In this document: positions 17,996 through 26,083 of the stretch, in pieces
Layout of the letters: each line of letters opens with the position of its first letter
Numbering within the stretch: position 1 is the stretch's first letter
From: an uncultured Lachnospiraceae bacterium
GTDB taxonomy: Bacteria; Bacillota; Clostridia; Lachnospirales; Lachnospiraceae
Length of the DNA: 59,232 nt
Assembly (NCBI GenBank): GCA_947086895.1
Contig: CAMUAR010000017.1
Location: forward strand, 1 to 59,232
Direction: 5' to 3'
Notes under the pieces: model-generated
Seen by the model: only the letters and a program-made list of their open reading frames with translations
What the model was told of the DNA's origin: nothing
The model's database searches: none
Made by a program: the position numbers and the translations under genes

Positions 17996-19810
17996 TTACT
18001 CTTGATACCAGCAGCTTTGCAGTTCATATAACTTTGCATATTCGCCGCCGGATGCGATCAGGGAATCATGGGTTCCTTCCTCGGCAATCTGCCCGTTTTC
18101 AAGGTAGAGAATACGGTTGCAGAAACGTGTGGACGCCAGCCGATGAGAAATAAATAATGAACTTTTTCCCTTTGTCATTTCCTGATATTCCTTATAGATT
18201 GCACTTTCTGCAATTGGATCAAGCGCGGCGGTCGGCTCGTCAAGAATCAAAACAGGAGCATCTTTATATAATGCTCTTGCAAGCATTAGTTTTTGAAGTT
18301 CACCGCCGGACAGTTCAATTCCATTTTCGTTAACTTGCTTATCCAGTTTGGTATGAACGCCATCCGAGAGAGAATCCAATTTTTTTCCGAGTCCGGCGCG
18401 CCGGATACATAATTCTGCGCGTTTTAAATCCGTCTGAGATTCTTCTTTGCCTGAAACGATTTCTGCAAGGGAGAAGAAGGCGGCGTTGATTGTTTGAAAT
18501 ACCGGTGAGAACAACTTGTAGTAATCTTTTCGGAAAAATTTTTCTGACGATGTACCATTGATACGGATTTCACCGGAAGTTGGTTTGTACAGCCCGCATA
18601 AAAGTTTGACAAGAGTTGTTTTTCCAGCGCCATTCAGCCCGACAAGAGCCAGTTTTTCTCCTTGGTGTATCGTCAGACAAATATCGTGCAGTGTATCATG
18701 TTCCGCGCCGTCATACCGGAAACTTACATGGTCGAATATAATTTCCGGCGCGCTGCCCAGAAAATCGTCAGGGCTGGCTTCTCCCGTGCCGTCCTTGTCA
18801 AAATGTTCCAGATATTCTCTTAAATCGCAGAGTTTTAAGCTGGTTGCGCGGATATAATTCCACTGATTTAAGATATTTCCAATCCAGGCAGCAAAGGAAG
18901 AGATTGCAGCAAAATAGAGAACAAACTGGTCGATGGTGATTTTGCCTTCTAATGTCATAGAAATTAAAACTGCGTAAGCCGCGCCGTCCCGAATCAGAAT
19001 AATAACAAGGTCTGCAAGACGAGAAGCATAATCGCGCCGGATTTTCTTTCGGTTCCACTTTGTGGCTTCATCAGAAAGTTCCTGATACATTTCGCTTAAC
19101 CAGCTGGTCATGCTGTAAATTCGAATGTCTTTTGCTACAGAGAAATTCATGGTTTTTTCTTGAATATGCGCCCGTTTGTGGAAAAGATCCAGCCAGATTT
19201 TCCTGTGTGCATATTCCCAATTATGATATGCTTTTACGCAAAACCAGTTGACCATAGGAGCAAAAGTTAAAAGAACAAGCAGCCATGGACTGACAAATGA
19301 AATTACGGTTCCAAACAATATATAACAGATTATGCTCTGAATAAAACCCCATGTATGCCGCAGCATATCTCTGGTAGGCTGAACACCGTTCCAGAGTTCT
19401 GTGGCTTCTTGCGCACGGCCATAAAGATCACGCATTTCTTTTTTCTCGTAGGTCTGATAAAAGCAGCTGATGGATTTTCTGTTTAATTCATAAATAATCT
19501 GGCTTCGGTACGGCATCTCTTTTGCATCAAGAAGAAAGGTGATTGCTGTTTTTAAAATATTTGCGCAGAAAATAGTAAGCATTAAAATACCGACAGAAAA
19601 TGCGGCGTGGGCAGTTCCTTTTTCTCCAACGACTTCTGACACGACAAGCGACGGCAGATAGATTTCTGCCCAGGAAAGCCAGACATTGACAGGAACACGG
19701 GTAAACTGCATAAAAAATGCCGTAGGCGCGTATTTTATTTGTTTTTTTGCTGCCCAGCAGATATTGCTCCACACAGAACAATAAGGTTTTTTTGGTTTTT
19801 CTTTTTTCAT
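17996..19810 (-). CDS. ABC exporter half-transporter (permease-ATPase fusion)
   Basis: 604 residues, the likely partner of the 15963-17849 product. The N-terminal membrane domain has helices around residues 25-45, 65-90, 150-190 and 245-300. The ATPase has Walker A GLNGAGKTTLVKLLCG, signature LSGGELQKLMLARAL, Walker B VLILDEPTAALDP and SLFISHRLASTRFC. It is closely similar to the broken exporter at 43648-45486, so the two loci are paralogous. The start has gggagg about 7 nt upstream. LytTR-type direct repeats and a -10 box lie 120-190 bp upstream, implying control by a LytTR response regulator such as the one at 23525-24229. Confidence 0.94.
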   Translation of the reverse strand: MKKEKPKKPYCSVWSNICWAAKKQIKYAPTAFFMQFTRVPVNVWLSWAEIYLPSLVVSEVVGEKGTAHAAFSVGILMLTIFCANILKTAITFLLDAKEMPYRSQIIYELNRKSISCFYQTYEKKEMRDLYGRAQEATELWNGVQPTRDMLRHTWGFIQSIICYILFGTVISFVSPWLLVLLTFAPMVNWFCVKAYHNWEYAHRKIWLDLFHKRAHIQEKTMNFSVAKDIRIYSMTSWLSEMYQELSDEATKWNRKKIRRDYASRLADLVIILIRDGAAYAVLISMTLEGKITIDQFVLYFAAISSFAAWIGNILNQWNYIRATSLKLCDLREYLEHFDKDGTGEASPDDFLGSAPEIIFDHVSFRYDGAEHDTLHDICLTIHQGEKLALVGLNGAGKTTLVKLLCGLYKPTSGEIRINGTSSEKFFRKDYYKLFSPVFQTINAAFFSLAEIVSGKEESQTDLKRAELCIRRAGLGKKLDSLSDGVHTKLDKQVNENGIELSGGELQKLMLARALYKDAPVLILDEPTAALDPIAESAIYKEYQEMTKGKSSLFISHRLASTRFCNRILYLENGQIAEEGTHDSLIASGGEYAKLYELQSCWYQE

Positions 19811-19929
19811 AGTAATCCTCCCTTTTTATAACGTGAAATTTGCTTTATATTTAAGCTGGCACATAGTTTGTGATAACATGGATTGAAAAGATACATGCTA
19901 TTGATTTGCAGTTTTGTTTTTGCATACTT

Positions 19930-19997
19930 ATTATGACACAGAAAGCGGGAAAAGGTGTAAATTGGGCATGAATTGTTTTGAGATGAGCATGAATTGC
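19930..19997 (-). promoter_or_regulatory. LytTR-type direct repeat and -10 box upstream of the exporter operon
   Basis: On the minus strand GCAATTCAT (19997-19989) and ACAATTCAT (19976-19968) are direct repeats 21 bp apart (two helical turns), each followed by GCYC. A CATAAT -10 box lies at 19935-19930, 32 bp further on. The 9-mers fit the LytTR site pattern (xxxRTTxxx) known for AgrA/ComE/PlnC-like regulators. Confidence 0.55.
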
Positions 19998-20193
19998 AGG
20001 AAAAGGTAGAAACACAGAAGAATATTGTATTAAGAATATTTCTTTTTGAAAAATTCCAAAAAAAATTACAACACGATGAAACTTTATATCTGTATAAACT
20101 GTCTAATGTATCGAAAGACATGGAAAAGTAATATTACACGAGTGTCTGGTAAACAGGAAAACTGACGAAAACCAGAAAGAAGGTGAAAAGATC

Positions 20194-20222
20194 TAGTCAA
20201 CGGTACGATTTTTTGTTATAAT
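20194..20222 (+). promoter_or_regulatory. Predicted promoter of the C39-like gene
   Basis: A perfect TATAAT (20217-20222) with a weak TAGTCA -35 (20194-20199), 17-bp spacer. Transcription would start near 20229. Confidence 0.45.
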
Positions 20223-20254
20223 AAACAATATTGCTTAAACATTTATATATTTTT

Positions 20255-21130
20255 ATGAAAGGAGAACAGCGGCTTTTTATAACAGAAAAACAAGCTCCGC
20301 GAATAAAAATAATTATGAAATATATGACATTTAATTCTTCCTGTTCTTATGCGGGATTGGCAAATCTTTTATCTTTTTATCATATAGATACGGAGGATTG
20401 GCAGATCGCTGTTCAGATGCAGCTTCCTTATCTGTTTGCCGAAAAGAACGGGCAGTTTCTTTCAGGACCTATGCTTCAAGGAGGGGACTGGTTCAATCTT
20501 TATTTAAATCCGATTGGCTTTCGTTTTGTAGAATACCAGTTTGATAAAAAAGAAGTTTGTTCTTTTTTAAGCAGTCATATTCCTGCAATGCTGGGAATTC
20601 GAGTTTCCCCAGAAAGCAAGCATGCAGTTATTTTTACAGGACGGGAAAATGGAACGTATAAGTTTCTTAATAATAAGCGTCAAGATTCCATAGAACCAGA
20701 TACGATTTGTTTGTCGGAGCAGAAACTTCTAAAACGATTGGATGAAAAAGTTACTGTTGGTACATTGTGCAGTATAGATCCTGTTCAAGTTGATCTTTTG
20801 TACTATCTAAAACAATCCGAAATTGTATTTCAGAATTTACGAAAAGCGATCTGTAATTTTTGCGGTCAAGAACAATCTCCGGCAAAGCTGCATGAAGCGT
20901 TAAATATTTTGTTCCGAGCAGTTCTTTTGGACGGCATATCAATGTTAGAATTGTTGAATGAGCAAGAAACTGCAAGTATGTTCCGAGATATTCAAAGCCA
21001 GCTTCTTGGTGTGATCAAGAAAAATAAATCTGCGCTTTTGAAAAAAGAGTTGGATATGGTAAAGTTTTATGCAGCTTTGGATCGATACAGTACTTTAATT
21101 GCAGAACATATAAATAAGAAAGAAAATTAA
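20255..21130 (+). CDS. C39-like / BtrH-N-like cysteine-peptidase-fold protein
   Basis: About 291 residues. The N-terminal half has the layout of a papain-like C39 domain: Cys30 in NSSCSYAGLANLL, a His at about 122 in SKHAVIFTG, and an Asn pair at about 138 in KFLNNK. These are the three expected active-site positions. The C-terminal ~140 residues are helical and end in a Lys-rich tail. There is no signal peptide, so it acts inside the cell. C39 domains usually cleave leader peptides at double-Gly sites for an attached exporter. Here the domain is separate, encoded divergently from two exporter subunits, so leader processing or substrate handling is a reasonable guess. Start uncertain: in-frame TTG at 20231, ATG at 20255 and ATG at 20315; none has a well-placed Shine-Dalgarno. 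Confidence 0.75.
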   Translation: MKGEQRLFITEKQAPRIKIIMKYMTFNSSCSYAGLANLLSFYHIDTEDWQIAVQMQLPYLFAEKNGQFLSGPMLQGGDWFNLYLNPIGFRFVEYQFDKKEVCSFLSSHIPAMLGIRVSPESKHAVIFTGRENGTYKFLNNKRQDSIEPDTICLSEQKLLKRLDEKVTVGTLCSIDPVQVDLLYYLKQSEIVFQNLRKAICNFCGQEQSPAKLHEALNILFRAVLLDGISMLELLNEQETASMFRDIQSQLLGVIKKNKSALLKKELDMVKFYAALDRYSTLIAEHINKKEN

Positions 21131-21221
21131 CTTGATAAAAATAATAAAATAATATTTTGAATAATAAGATATAAAACATGGCAGATTTGTGTAAATACTC
21201 TGTTTTTCAGCGTCGCAGAAG

Positions 21222-21383
21222 ATGATATCGAACAAAAAAACTGTCAATAAGAAATGCAATCCAGTTGATTTGGGGATAAAAACAGTTATATTACTTTTTA
21301 TAACTGGTCTTTTGCTACATATATTTCTATATCAAAGGGATAAAAGGAAAAAAGATCAAAGAGAAAAAAAGGAAAAATTTTGA
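21222..21383 (+). CDS. Small single-span membrane peptide (53 aa)
   Basis: A 53-codon ORF encodes a short polar N-terminus (NKKTVNKKCNPVD), one clear transmembrane helix (residues ~19-37, IKTVILLFITGLLLHIFLY), and a very basic tail (RDKRKKDQREKKEK). It lies 91 bp after the C39-like gene on the same strand, and a hairpin follows. The ribosome site is weak (agaag directly before ATG), so translation is unproven. It could be an exported or toxic peptide, a small accessory membrane protein, or a chance ORF. Confidence 0.45.
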   Translation: MISNKKTVNKKCNPVDLGIKTVILLFITGLLLHIFLYQRDKRKKDQREKKEKF

Positions 21384-21412
21384 TAAGATACCAGATATTC
21401 GGGTATCTGGCA

Positions 21413-21445
21413 GTTATGCCAGTACCCAAATATCAAGAAGCTGTA
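21413..21445. terminator. Hairpin between the small peptide ORF and purC
   Basis: GGGTA-t-CTGGCA / TGCCAG-TACCC forms a strong stem with a GTTA loop between convergent genes. An overlapping alternative stem CCAGATA/TATCTGG lies just before it. Neither strand has a long T run. Confidence 0.4.
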
Positions 21446-21510
21446 ACAGATTTAAAGTTCTGGTAAGAAACTGCAATAGAAGTACTTATTTTGCATAAAA
21501 GATTATCATA

Positions 21511-22728
21511 TTACAGCTTTTTTCCGGTGAGCTTCTCATAACCTTCTAAATAAATATTAATCGTTTTATCTACAATTTCTGTCGGCAGCGTCCAGTTATG
21601 TCCTTCATGCTGTTTCAACCAGTCTCTTGCAAGCTGCTTGTCAAAGGAAGGCTGGCTGTGTCCTGGCTCATAGCCGTCTGCAGGCCAAAAACGGGAACTG
21701 TCCGGCGTGAGCATCTCGTCTGCAAGGATAATATTGCCATCCTTGTCTAAGCCGAACTCAAATTTTGTATCTGCGATAATAATGCCTTTGCTCAATGCGT
21801 ATTCTGCACATTTTTTGTACAGAGCAATGGTGTAGTCGCGGAGTTTGGAAGCGTACTCTTCACCCTTTCCCGGAAAGCGTTTTTCCAGATATTCCACACT
21901 TTGTTCATAAGAAATATTTTCGTCGTGGTCACCGATCTCTGCCTTTGTGGAAGGGGTGTAGATTGGTTCAGGAAGCTTGTCGGATTCTTTCAATCCTTCT
22001 GGAAGTTTGATTCCGCAGACTGTGCCGTTTTTTTTGTAGCTTTCCCAGCCGCTCCCTGTAATATAACCGCGCACAATGCATTCGACTGGAAGCATATTCA
22101 GTTTGCGGCACAGCATCGTATTGCCGTTAAACTTATCCTGCCTGAAAAATTCCGGCATATCGTTGACATCGACAGAAATCATATGATTTGGCACAATGTC
22201 TTTTGTCATATCAAACCAGAATTTGGACATCTGGGTTAAAACAGTTCCTTTCATGGATACTTCGTTGTTTAAAATTACATCAAAACAACTGATGCGGTCT
22301 GTGGCAACGATAACTAAACTATCGCCATTGTCATAAATTTCGCGTACTTTTCCCTTTTTCATTTCACCGATCTCAGTTTTGTTGAAAAGCTTAAAGTCCA
22401 TTCGGTTTTCTCCTTTCAAGATGCCGTCAATGTTTGCGACCAGTTGCTCCATACGTTCAATCTTAGCCGTAAGCATAACGCGCTGCATTTTAAGTATACG
22501 ATTTCTGTCAAGAACCGGATCTTCCATCATCAATTTGATTTCTTTTAAAGGAATATCAAATTCGCGGAAAAATAATATCTGCTGTAACTGTTCCAGTGCT
22601 GTATCGTCGTAAAGCCGATAGCCCGTTCCGCTTTTTCTGGCAGGTTTAAGCAAACCGATTTCATCATAATAGTGGAGCGTGCGCACGCTGACACCCGTTA
22701 TTTTTGATACTTCCTTTACTGTTCTCAT
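21511..22728 (-). CDS. purC: MerR-type regulator fused in frame to SAICAR synthase (PurC)
   Basis: 405 residues in one open frame. Residues 1-~70 are a MerR winged-helix DNA-binding domain (VKEVSKITGVSVRTLHYYDE, GTGYRLYDD, LQQILFFREFDIPLKEI), and residues ~75-109 are the usual dimerising helix. From Met110 the protein is a complete SAICAR synthase of the long type (GKVREIYDNGD, ATDRISCFDVIL, VECIVRGYITGSGWESY, ADTKFEFGLD, ADEMLTPDSSRFWP), which ligates aspartate to CAIR in purine synthesis. Met110 (ATG at 22401-22399) has a strong GAAAGGAG 8 nt upstream, so free PurC of 296 residues may also be made. There is no stop codon between the parts. Start at 22728 (MRTVKEV) fits the promoter at 22760-22790. 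It is unclear whether the fusion or the internal product is the main form. Confidence 0.9.
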   Translation of the reverse strand: MRTVKEVSKITGVSVRTLHYYDEIGLLKPARKSGTGYRLYDDTALEQLQQILFFREFDIPLKEIKLMMEDPVLDRNRILKMQRVMLTAKIERMEQLVANIDGILKGENRMDFKLFNKTEIGEMKKGKVREIYDNGDSLVIVATDRISCFDVILNNEVSMKGTVLTQMSKFWFDMTKDIVPNHMISVDVNDMPEFFRQDKFNGNTMLCRKLNMLPVECIVRGYITGSGWESYKKNGTVCGIKLPEGLKESDKLPEPIYTPSTKAEIGDHDENISYEQSVEYLEKRFPGKGEEYASKLRDYTIALYKKCAEYALSKGIIIADTKFEFGLDKDGNIILADEMLTPDSSRFWPADGYEPGHSQPSFDKQLARDWLKQHEGHNWTLPTEIVDKTINIYLEGYEKLTGKKL

Positions 22729-22759
22729 TACATCCAGACTCCCTGTTCCTGATACTACC

Positions 22760-22790
22760 ATTATAAGCCATAACGTTCCGTGAAGGTCAA
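22760..22790 (-). promoter_or_regulatory. MerR-type promoter with 19-bp spacer upstream of merR-purC
   Basis: On the minus strand TTGACC (22790-22785) and TATAAT (22765-22760) are 19 bp apart. Within the spacer lies the imperfect dyad CCTTCACGGAACGTTATGG. MerR-family activators act on exactly such over-long spacers, and the encoded N-terminal domain is of this family, so autoregulation is likely. Confidence 0.75.
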
Positions 22791-22818
22791 TAGATTTTTG
22801 AAATTATTTTAAAAAATT

Positions 22819-23478
22819 TTATTTTGCAGGTTTTGCGGGAACAAGAAATTCCGTAGAAAAAGCACCGTACTCACTGTTGTATTTGCACCAGCCGCCGTGT
22901 TCCTCAATAATAGATTCTGCGCGGCTAAGCCCAAAACCATGAAAACCGGACTTATTTGTAGTAAAAATACTTCCTTTTTTCTTCTTTTTTTCTCCTGAGG
23001 AATTCAGCATAGAAAAATAGAGCATTGTTCCTTTCATGGAGATGTAAAGGCGGATAAAGCGTTTGTCTTTGGGGAGCAGGCGGCAGGATTCCACGGCATT
23101 ATCCAGCAGATTACCCAGAATAATGCTTAATTCTACATCTGTTAAAGTAAGATGATCTGGAATACTTGCTTTGATTGTAATATCCGTTCCGATTTCTTTT
23201 GCCTGTGCGATTTTTGCGGAAAGAATAGCATCCGCAGATATATTGCCCGTCTTTATTGACGTATCTACATTTTTAAGATTTGAGTCCAGCTCGTCAATAT
23301 AACTTAGAGCGCGGAAGTATTCTCCAGTTTCAATATAATCTTTCAGCACCTGCAAGTGATGGTGAAAGTCATGTTTGTAGCCGCGCATTTCATGATAGAT
23401 GCCCTGAACTTCCCCCAAATGTTTTCTGGCTTGTTCCGTTTGAAGTTCTACAATTTTTAAAAAGGTTTTCTTTCTCAT
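22819..23478 (-). CDS. GHKL histidine kinase lacking a membrane sensor domain
   Basis: 219 residues, AgrC/LytS-type kinase core. The phospho-acceptor region is HEMRGYKHDFHHHLQVLKDY (His in KHDF), the N box is IILGNLLDNAVES, and the G box is GFHGFGLSRAESIIEEHGG. There are no transmembrane helices, unlike AgrC with six. The product is therefore cytosolic, or acts with another protein for sensing. It follows the LytTR regulator gene by 46 bp on the same strand, forming a two-component pair. No clear Shine-Dalgarno precedes this ATG. The paralogous kinase at 36972-37658 has the same short form, so this is a family trait rather than a local truncation. Confidence 0.9.
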   Translation of the reverse strand: MRKKTFLKIVELQTEQARKHLGEVQGIYHEMRGYKHDFHHHLQVLKDYIETGEYFRALSYIDELDSNLKNVDTSIKTGNISADAILSAKIAQAKEIGTDITIKASIPDHLTLTDVELSIILGNLLDNAVESCRLLPKDKRFIRLYISMKGTMLYFSMLNSSGEKKKKKGSIFTTNKSGFHGFGLSRAESIIEEHGGWCKYNSEYGAFSTEFLVPAKPAK

Positions 23479-23524
23479 AAGCAGATTTATTTTCGTTATT
23501 TTTATAAGGTTAAACTTAAATTAT

Positions 23525-24229
23525 CTAATTATTTTCAATAAATGCCCGGTTGATATCATCATATTTTCCACGGGCAAGCGGAAGACAGATCTCTGCATGG
23601 TCAAGCCAGACGGCGGTTCTGGATATACGAGTAATATGTTTTAGACAAACAAGATAGCTGCGATGCAGCCGGTAAAAGCTTTCTGAAAGTTTTGATTCAA
23701 AGGCAGATAAGCTTTCTTTTATCTTATATTCTCTCGTGGCAGTATGGATGGTAATATAATGTAAAAAGGCTTCCACATATAAAATATCCTGCTCAAAAAT
23801 TTTGCAGGTTTCCCCATCGCAGGCAATAATAACGGACAGCGGTTCAACCACAAGTTTTCCTACAGCGCGGTCAAGCACCGTGCCAAGACGCTCCGGTGAG
23901 ACAGGCTTTATAAGATAATGGAGTGCATCAACTTCGTATCCTTCGCTGCAAAATTCAAAATGCGAGGTGATAAATATAATTTCTGATGTATCGTTTTTTT
24001 TGCGTATAAGTTTTGCCAGGTCAAGCCCACTGATTTCTTTCATTTCTATATCAAGCAGCAAAATATGAAATATTTTATTCACATTGTACTCAAAAAGAAA
24101 ATTTTCCGCAGATGAAAACTGGGACAATAAAACTTGATGATTGTTTTTTAAAGCCCAGTTAGAAACGATCTGACTTAATTTTTTTAGTTGTTCCGGCTCG
24201 TCGTCACAGATTGCAATATAAAGATTCAT
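23525..24229 (-). CDS. LytTR-family response regulator
   Basis: 234 residues. An N-terminal receiver domain (~1-120) has the acidic pair in ICDDEPEQ, the phospho-acceptor Asp in ILLLDIEMKEISGLDLAK, and the conserved Thr/Lys region (EIIFITSHFE, HYLIKPVSPERL). A C-terminal LytTR DNA-binding domain (~135-234) contains LYVEAFLHYITIHTATREYKI and SYLVCLKHITRI. It probably binds direct repeats such as those at 19968-19997, upstream of the exporter operon. It lies 79 bp downstream of rsmI on the same strand, so it may be partly read through from the housekeeping operon. Confidence 0.93.
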   Translation of the reverse strand: MNLYIAICDDEPEQLKKLSQIVSNWALKNNHQVLLSQFSSAENFLFEYNVNKIFHILLLDIEMKEISGLDLAKLIRKKNDTSEIIFITSHFEFCSEGYEVDALHYLIKPVSPERLGTVLDRAVGKLVVEPLSVIIACDGETCKIFEQDILYVEAFLHYITIHTATREYKIKESLSAFESKLSESFYRLHRSYLVCLKHITRISRTAVWLDHAEICLPLARGKYDDINRAFIENN

Positions 24230-24308
24230 AAATTAACAGACCCCCAAAACCGTACTTCTGGGAAAAGTGCTGTCCTCCTGTTCTTTTATAAATATATTTT
24301 CGATCCGT

Positions 24309-25154
24309 TTACAAGGCTTTCAGTAGCTGCGCATAGATTTCGCGCTTGGATACTCCACGATCCGAAGCAACTGCTTTCATAGCTTCTTTTTGTGTCATTC
24401 CCTGCTGTAAATATCGATTAAAGTGTTCTGTAAGAGGTATTTCATTCCATTTTTCCTGCTGCTGTGCCTCCAAAGCTTTAATATCAACACCTTCAAGCAC
24501 AAGCACACATTCGCCTTTTGGTTCTTCGGCACGGTAGAATTTGACCGCTTCGGAAAGTGTGGTCTGAAATACGGTTTCGTGTTTTTTTGTCAATTCTCTT
24601 AAAATAGTAAGCCTGCGGCTGCCAAGTTCCGTTTCCAGTTCTTCCAGCGTTCGAACAAGCCGGTGCGGAGCTTCGTACAGAATAATGGTTCGAGTTTCCA
24701 ATTTTAGCTCTTTTAATATCTGTCTGCGCACTTTTTTATCTGTAGGGAGAAATGCCTCAAAACAAAATCTTCTTGTTGTCAGACCAGATAAAGTAAGCGC
24801 TGTCACTGCGGCGCAGGCACCGGGAAGAGAAGTGACAGGAACGCCCGCTTTATAAGCCATACGCACGATCTCTTCACCGGGGTCAGAAATTCCCGGAGTA
24901 CCCGCGTCGGTAATAAGAGCGATGTTTTTTCCGGCAAGAAGCTGCTGCACAAGCTCGCGTCCCTTATCGTACTTATTGTATTCATGATAGCTTGTCATGG
25001 GGGTGTGTATATTAAAATGGTTTAAAAGTTTTATGCTGTTGCGCGTATCTTCCGCGGCAATCAGATCAACTTCGCCAAGCACGCGCACCGCACGGAAAGT
25101 CATATCCTCCAGATTTCCGATCGGCGTCGCGCACAGATATAAAGTTCCAGTCAT
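24309..25154 (-). CDS. rsmI: 16S rRNA (cytidine-1402 2'-O)-methyltransferase
   Basis: 281 residues of the tetrapyrrole-methylase fold that methylates C1402 in the ribosomal P site. Landmarks are LYLCATPIGNLEDMTFRA, LIAAEDTRNSIKLLNH, the SAM-site GTPGISDPGE and VPVTSLPGACAAVTAL, and YEAPHRLVRTL. Length is normal. It is the last gene of the yaaR-holB-ricT-trmN6-rsmI run, as in many Firmicutes. The distant aggggg site (about 13 nt upstream) is weak, so the exact start is less certain. Confidence 0.96.
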   Translation of the reverse strand: MTGTLYLCATPIGNLEDMTFRAVRVLGEVDLIAAEDTRNSIKLLNHFNIHTPMTSYHEYNKYDKGRELVQQLLAGKNIALITDAGTPGISDPGEEIVRMAYKAGVPVTSLPGACAAVTALTLSGLTTRRFCFEAFLPTDKKVRRQILKELKLETRTIILYEAPHRLVRTLEELETELGSRRLTILRELTKKHETVFQTTLSEAVKFYRAEEPKGECVLVLEGVDIKALEAQQQEKWNEIPLTEHFNRYLQQGMTQKEAMKAVASDRGVSKREIYAQLLKAL

Positions 25155-25279
25155 ATAAAATTGTTTGCCCCCTTATAATATCTTTGATGTTTTAAGTTCT
25201 GAGCTATAATTCACTCTGAGGGATAAACTGCTTTATATAGAAAAATCACATAATTTCCGAATTGACGGAACAAGGTATG

Positions 25280-26020
25280 TTAATATCCATAAATATCGCG
25301 GATCTCAGGTGAATATACTCCTGATTTTGTATAAATAATAAGCGGAGCTTCCACCTTTACCATTGGCTTTCCGCCTCGCGTACATTCAAACAGCACCATA
25401 CTTGGTTCTTTATCGCTATAAGGATGTACAAATTTTATACGTTTTGGTTCAAGGCGGTATTTGGTCAGCACCTGTATAATTTCTGTCAAGCGGAAAGGGC
25501 GGTGAACCATATAGAATCTGCCGCCTGGTTTTAGCAGTTTAGCACTTGCCTGCACAACATCTTCCAGAGTACATTTTATTTCATGTCTGGCAATCGCCTT
25601 TGGCATGTCTGGATTTGCCAACCCATGTCCATAAGGCATATATGGAGGATTTGTGGTGACAACATCAAAGACAGATGCTCCAAATAGGGAGACAGCCTGT
25701 CTGATATCCCCTTCTACAATGCGAATGCGCTCTGAAAGTTTGTTGTATTCTACACTGCGGCGCGCCATATCCGCGCTTTCTGGCTGGATTTCCAAACCTG
25801 TAAAATGCTGTCCGCGGGTCTTTGCACTGAGAAGAATTGGTAAGATTCCTGTACCTGTGCCAAGGTCTATGGCAATTTCACATTCTTTCACAACAGCAAA
25901 TCCAGAGAGAAGTACAGCGTCCATCCCAAAGCAAAATTTTTCAGGATTTTGTATAATTTTTAGACCACATCGTTCCAGATCATCCAGCCGTTCGCCAGCT
26001 TTTAATATTGCGTCGCACAT
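25280..26020 (-). CDS. tRNA1(Val) (adenine37-N6)-methyltransferase-like enzyme
   Basis: 246-residue SAM-dependent methyltransferase of the TrmN6/YabB type. The SAM motif is AIDLGTGTGILPILLS (about 50-65) and the catalytic motif is TTNPPYMPYG (about 123-132), typical of N6-adenine methylation. The N-terminal LKIIQNPEKFCFGMDAVLLSGF is a family signature. It lies between ricT and rsmI, the same position as yabB in Bacillus. The enzyme is cytosolic. Confidence 0.93.
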   Translation of the reverse strand: MCDAILKAGERLDDLERCGLKIIQNPEKFCFGMDAVLLSGFAVVKECEIAIDLGTGTGILPILLSAKTRGQHFTGLEIQPESADMARRSVEYNKLSERIRIVEGDIRQAVSLFGASVFDVVTTNPPYMPYGHGLANPDMPKAIARHEIKCTLEDVVQASAKLLKPGGRFYMVHRPFRLTEIIQVLTKYRLEPKRIKFVHPYSDKEPSMVLFECTRGGKPMVKVEAPLIIYTKSGVYSPEIRDIYGY

Positions 26021-26083
26021 TGATTTTTTCGTATCTTCCTTTCCGAAGTCTCAAAGAGTACCGAGCTTTTTCAGAACTGCCTT

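Noticed and set aside
19850..20160. Short ORFs (for example at 20077-20148) as a possible precursor peptide
   Set aside because: No Shine-Dalgarno, no double-Gly leader or conserved pattern, so none could be supported.
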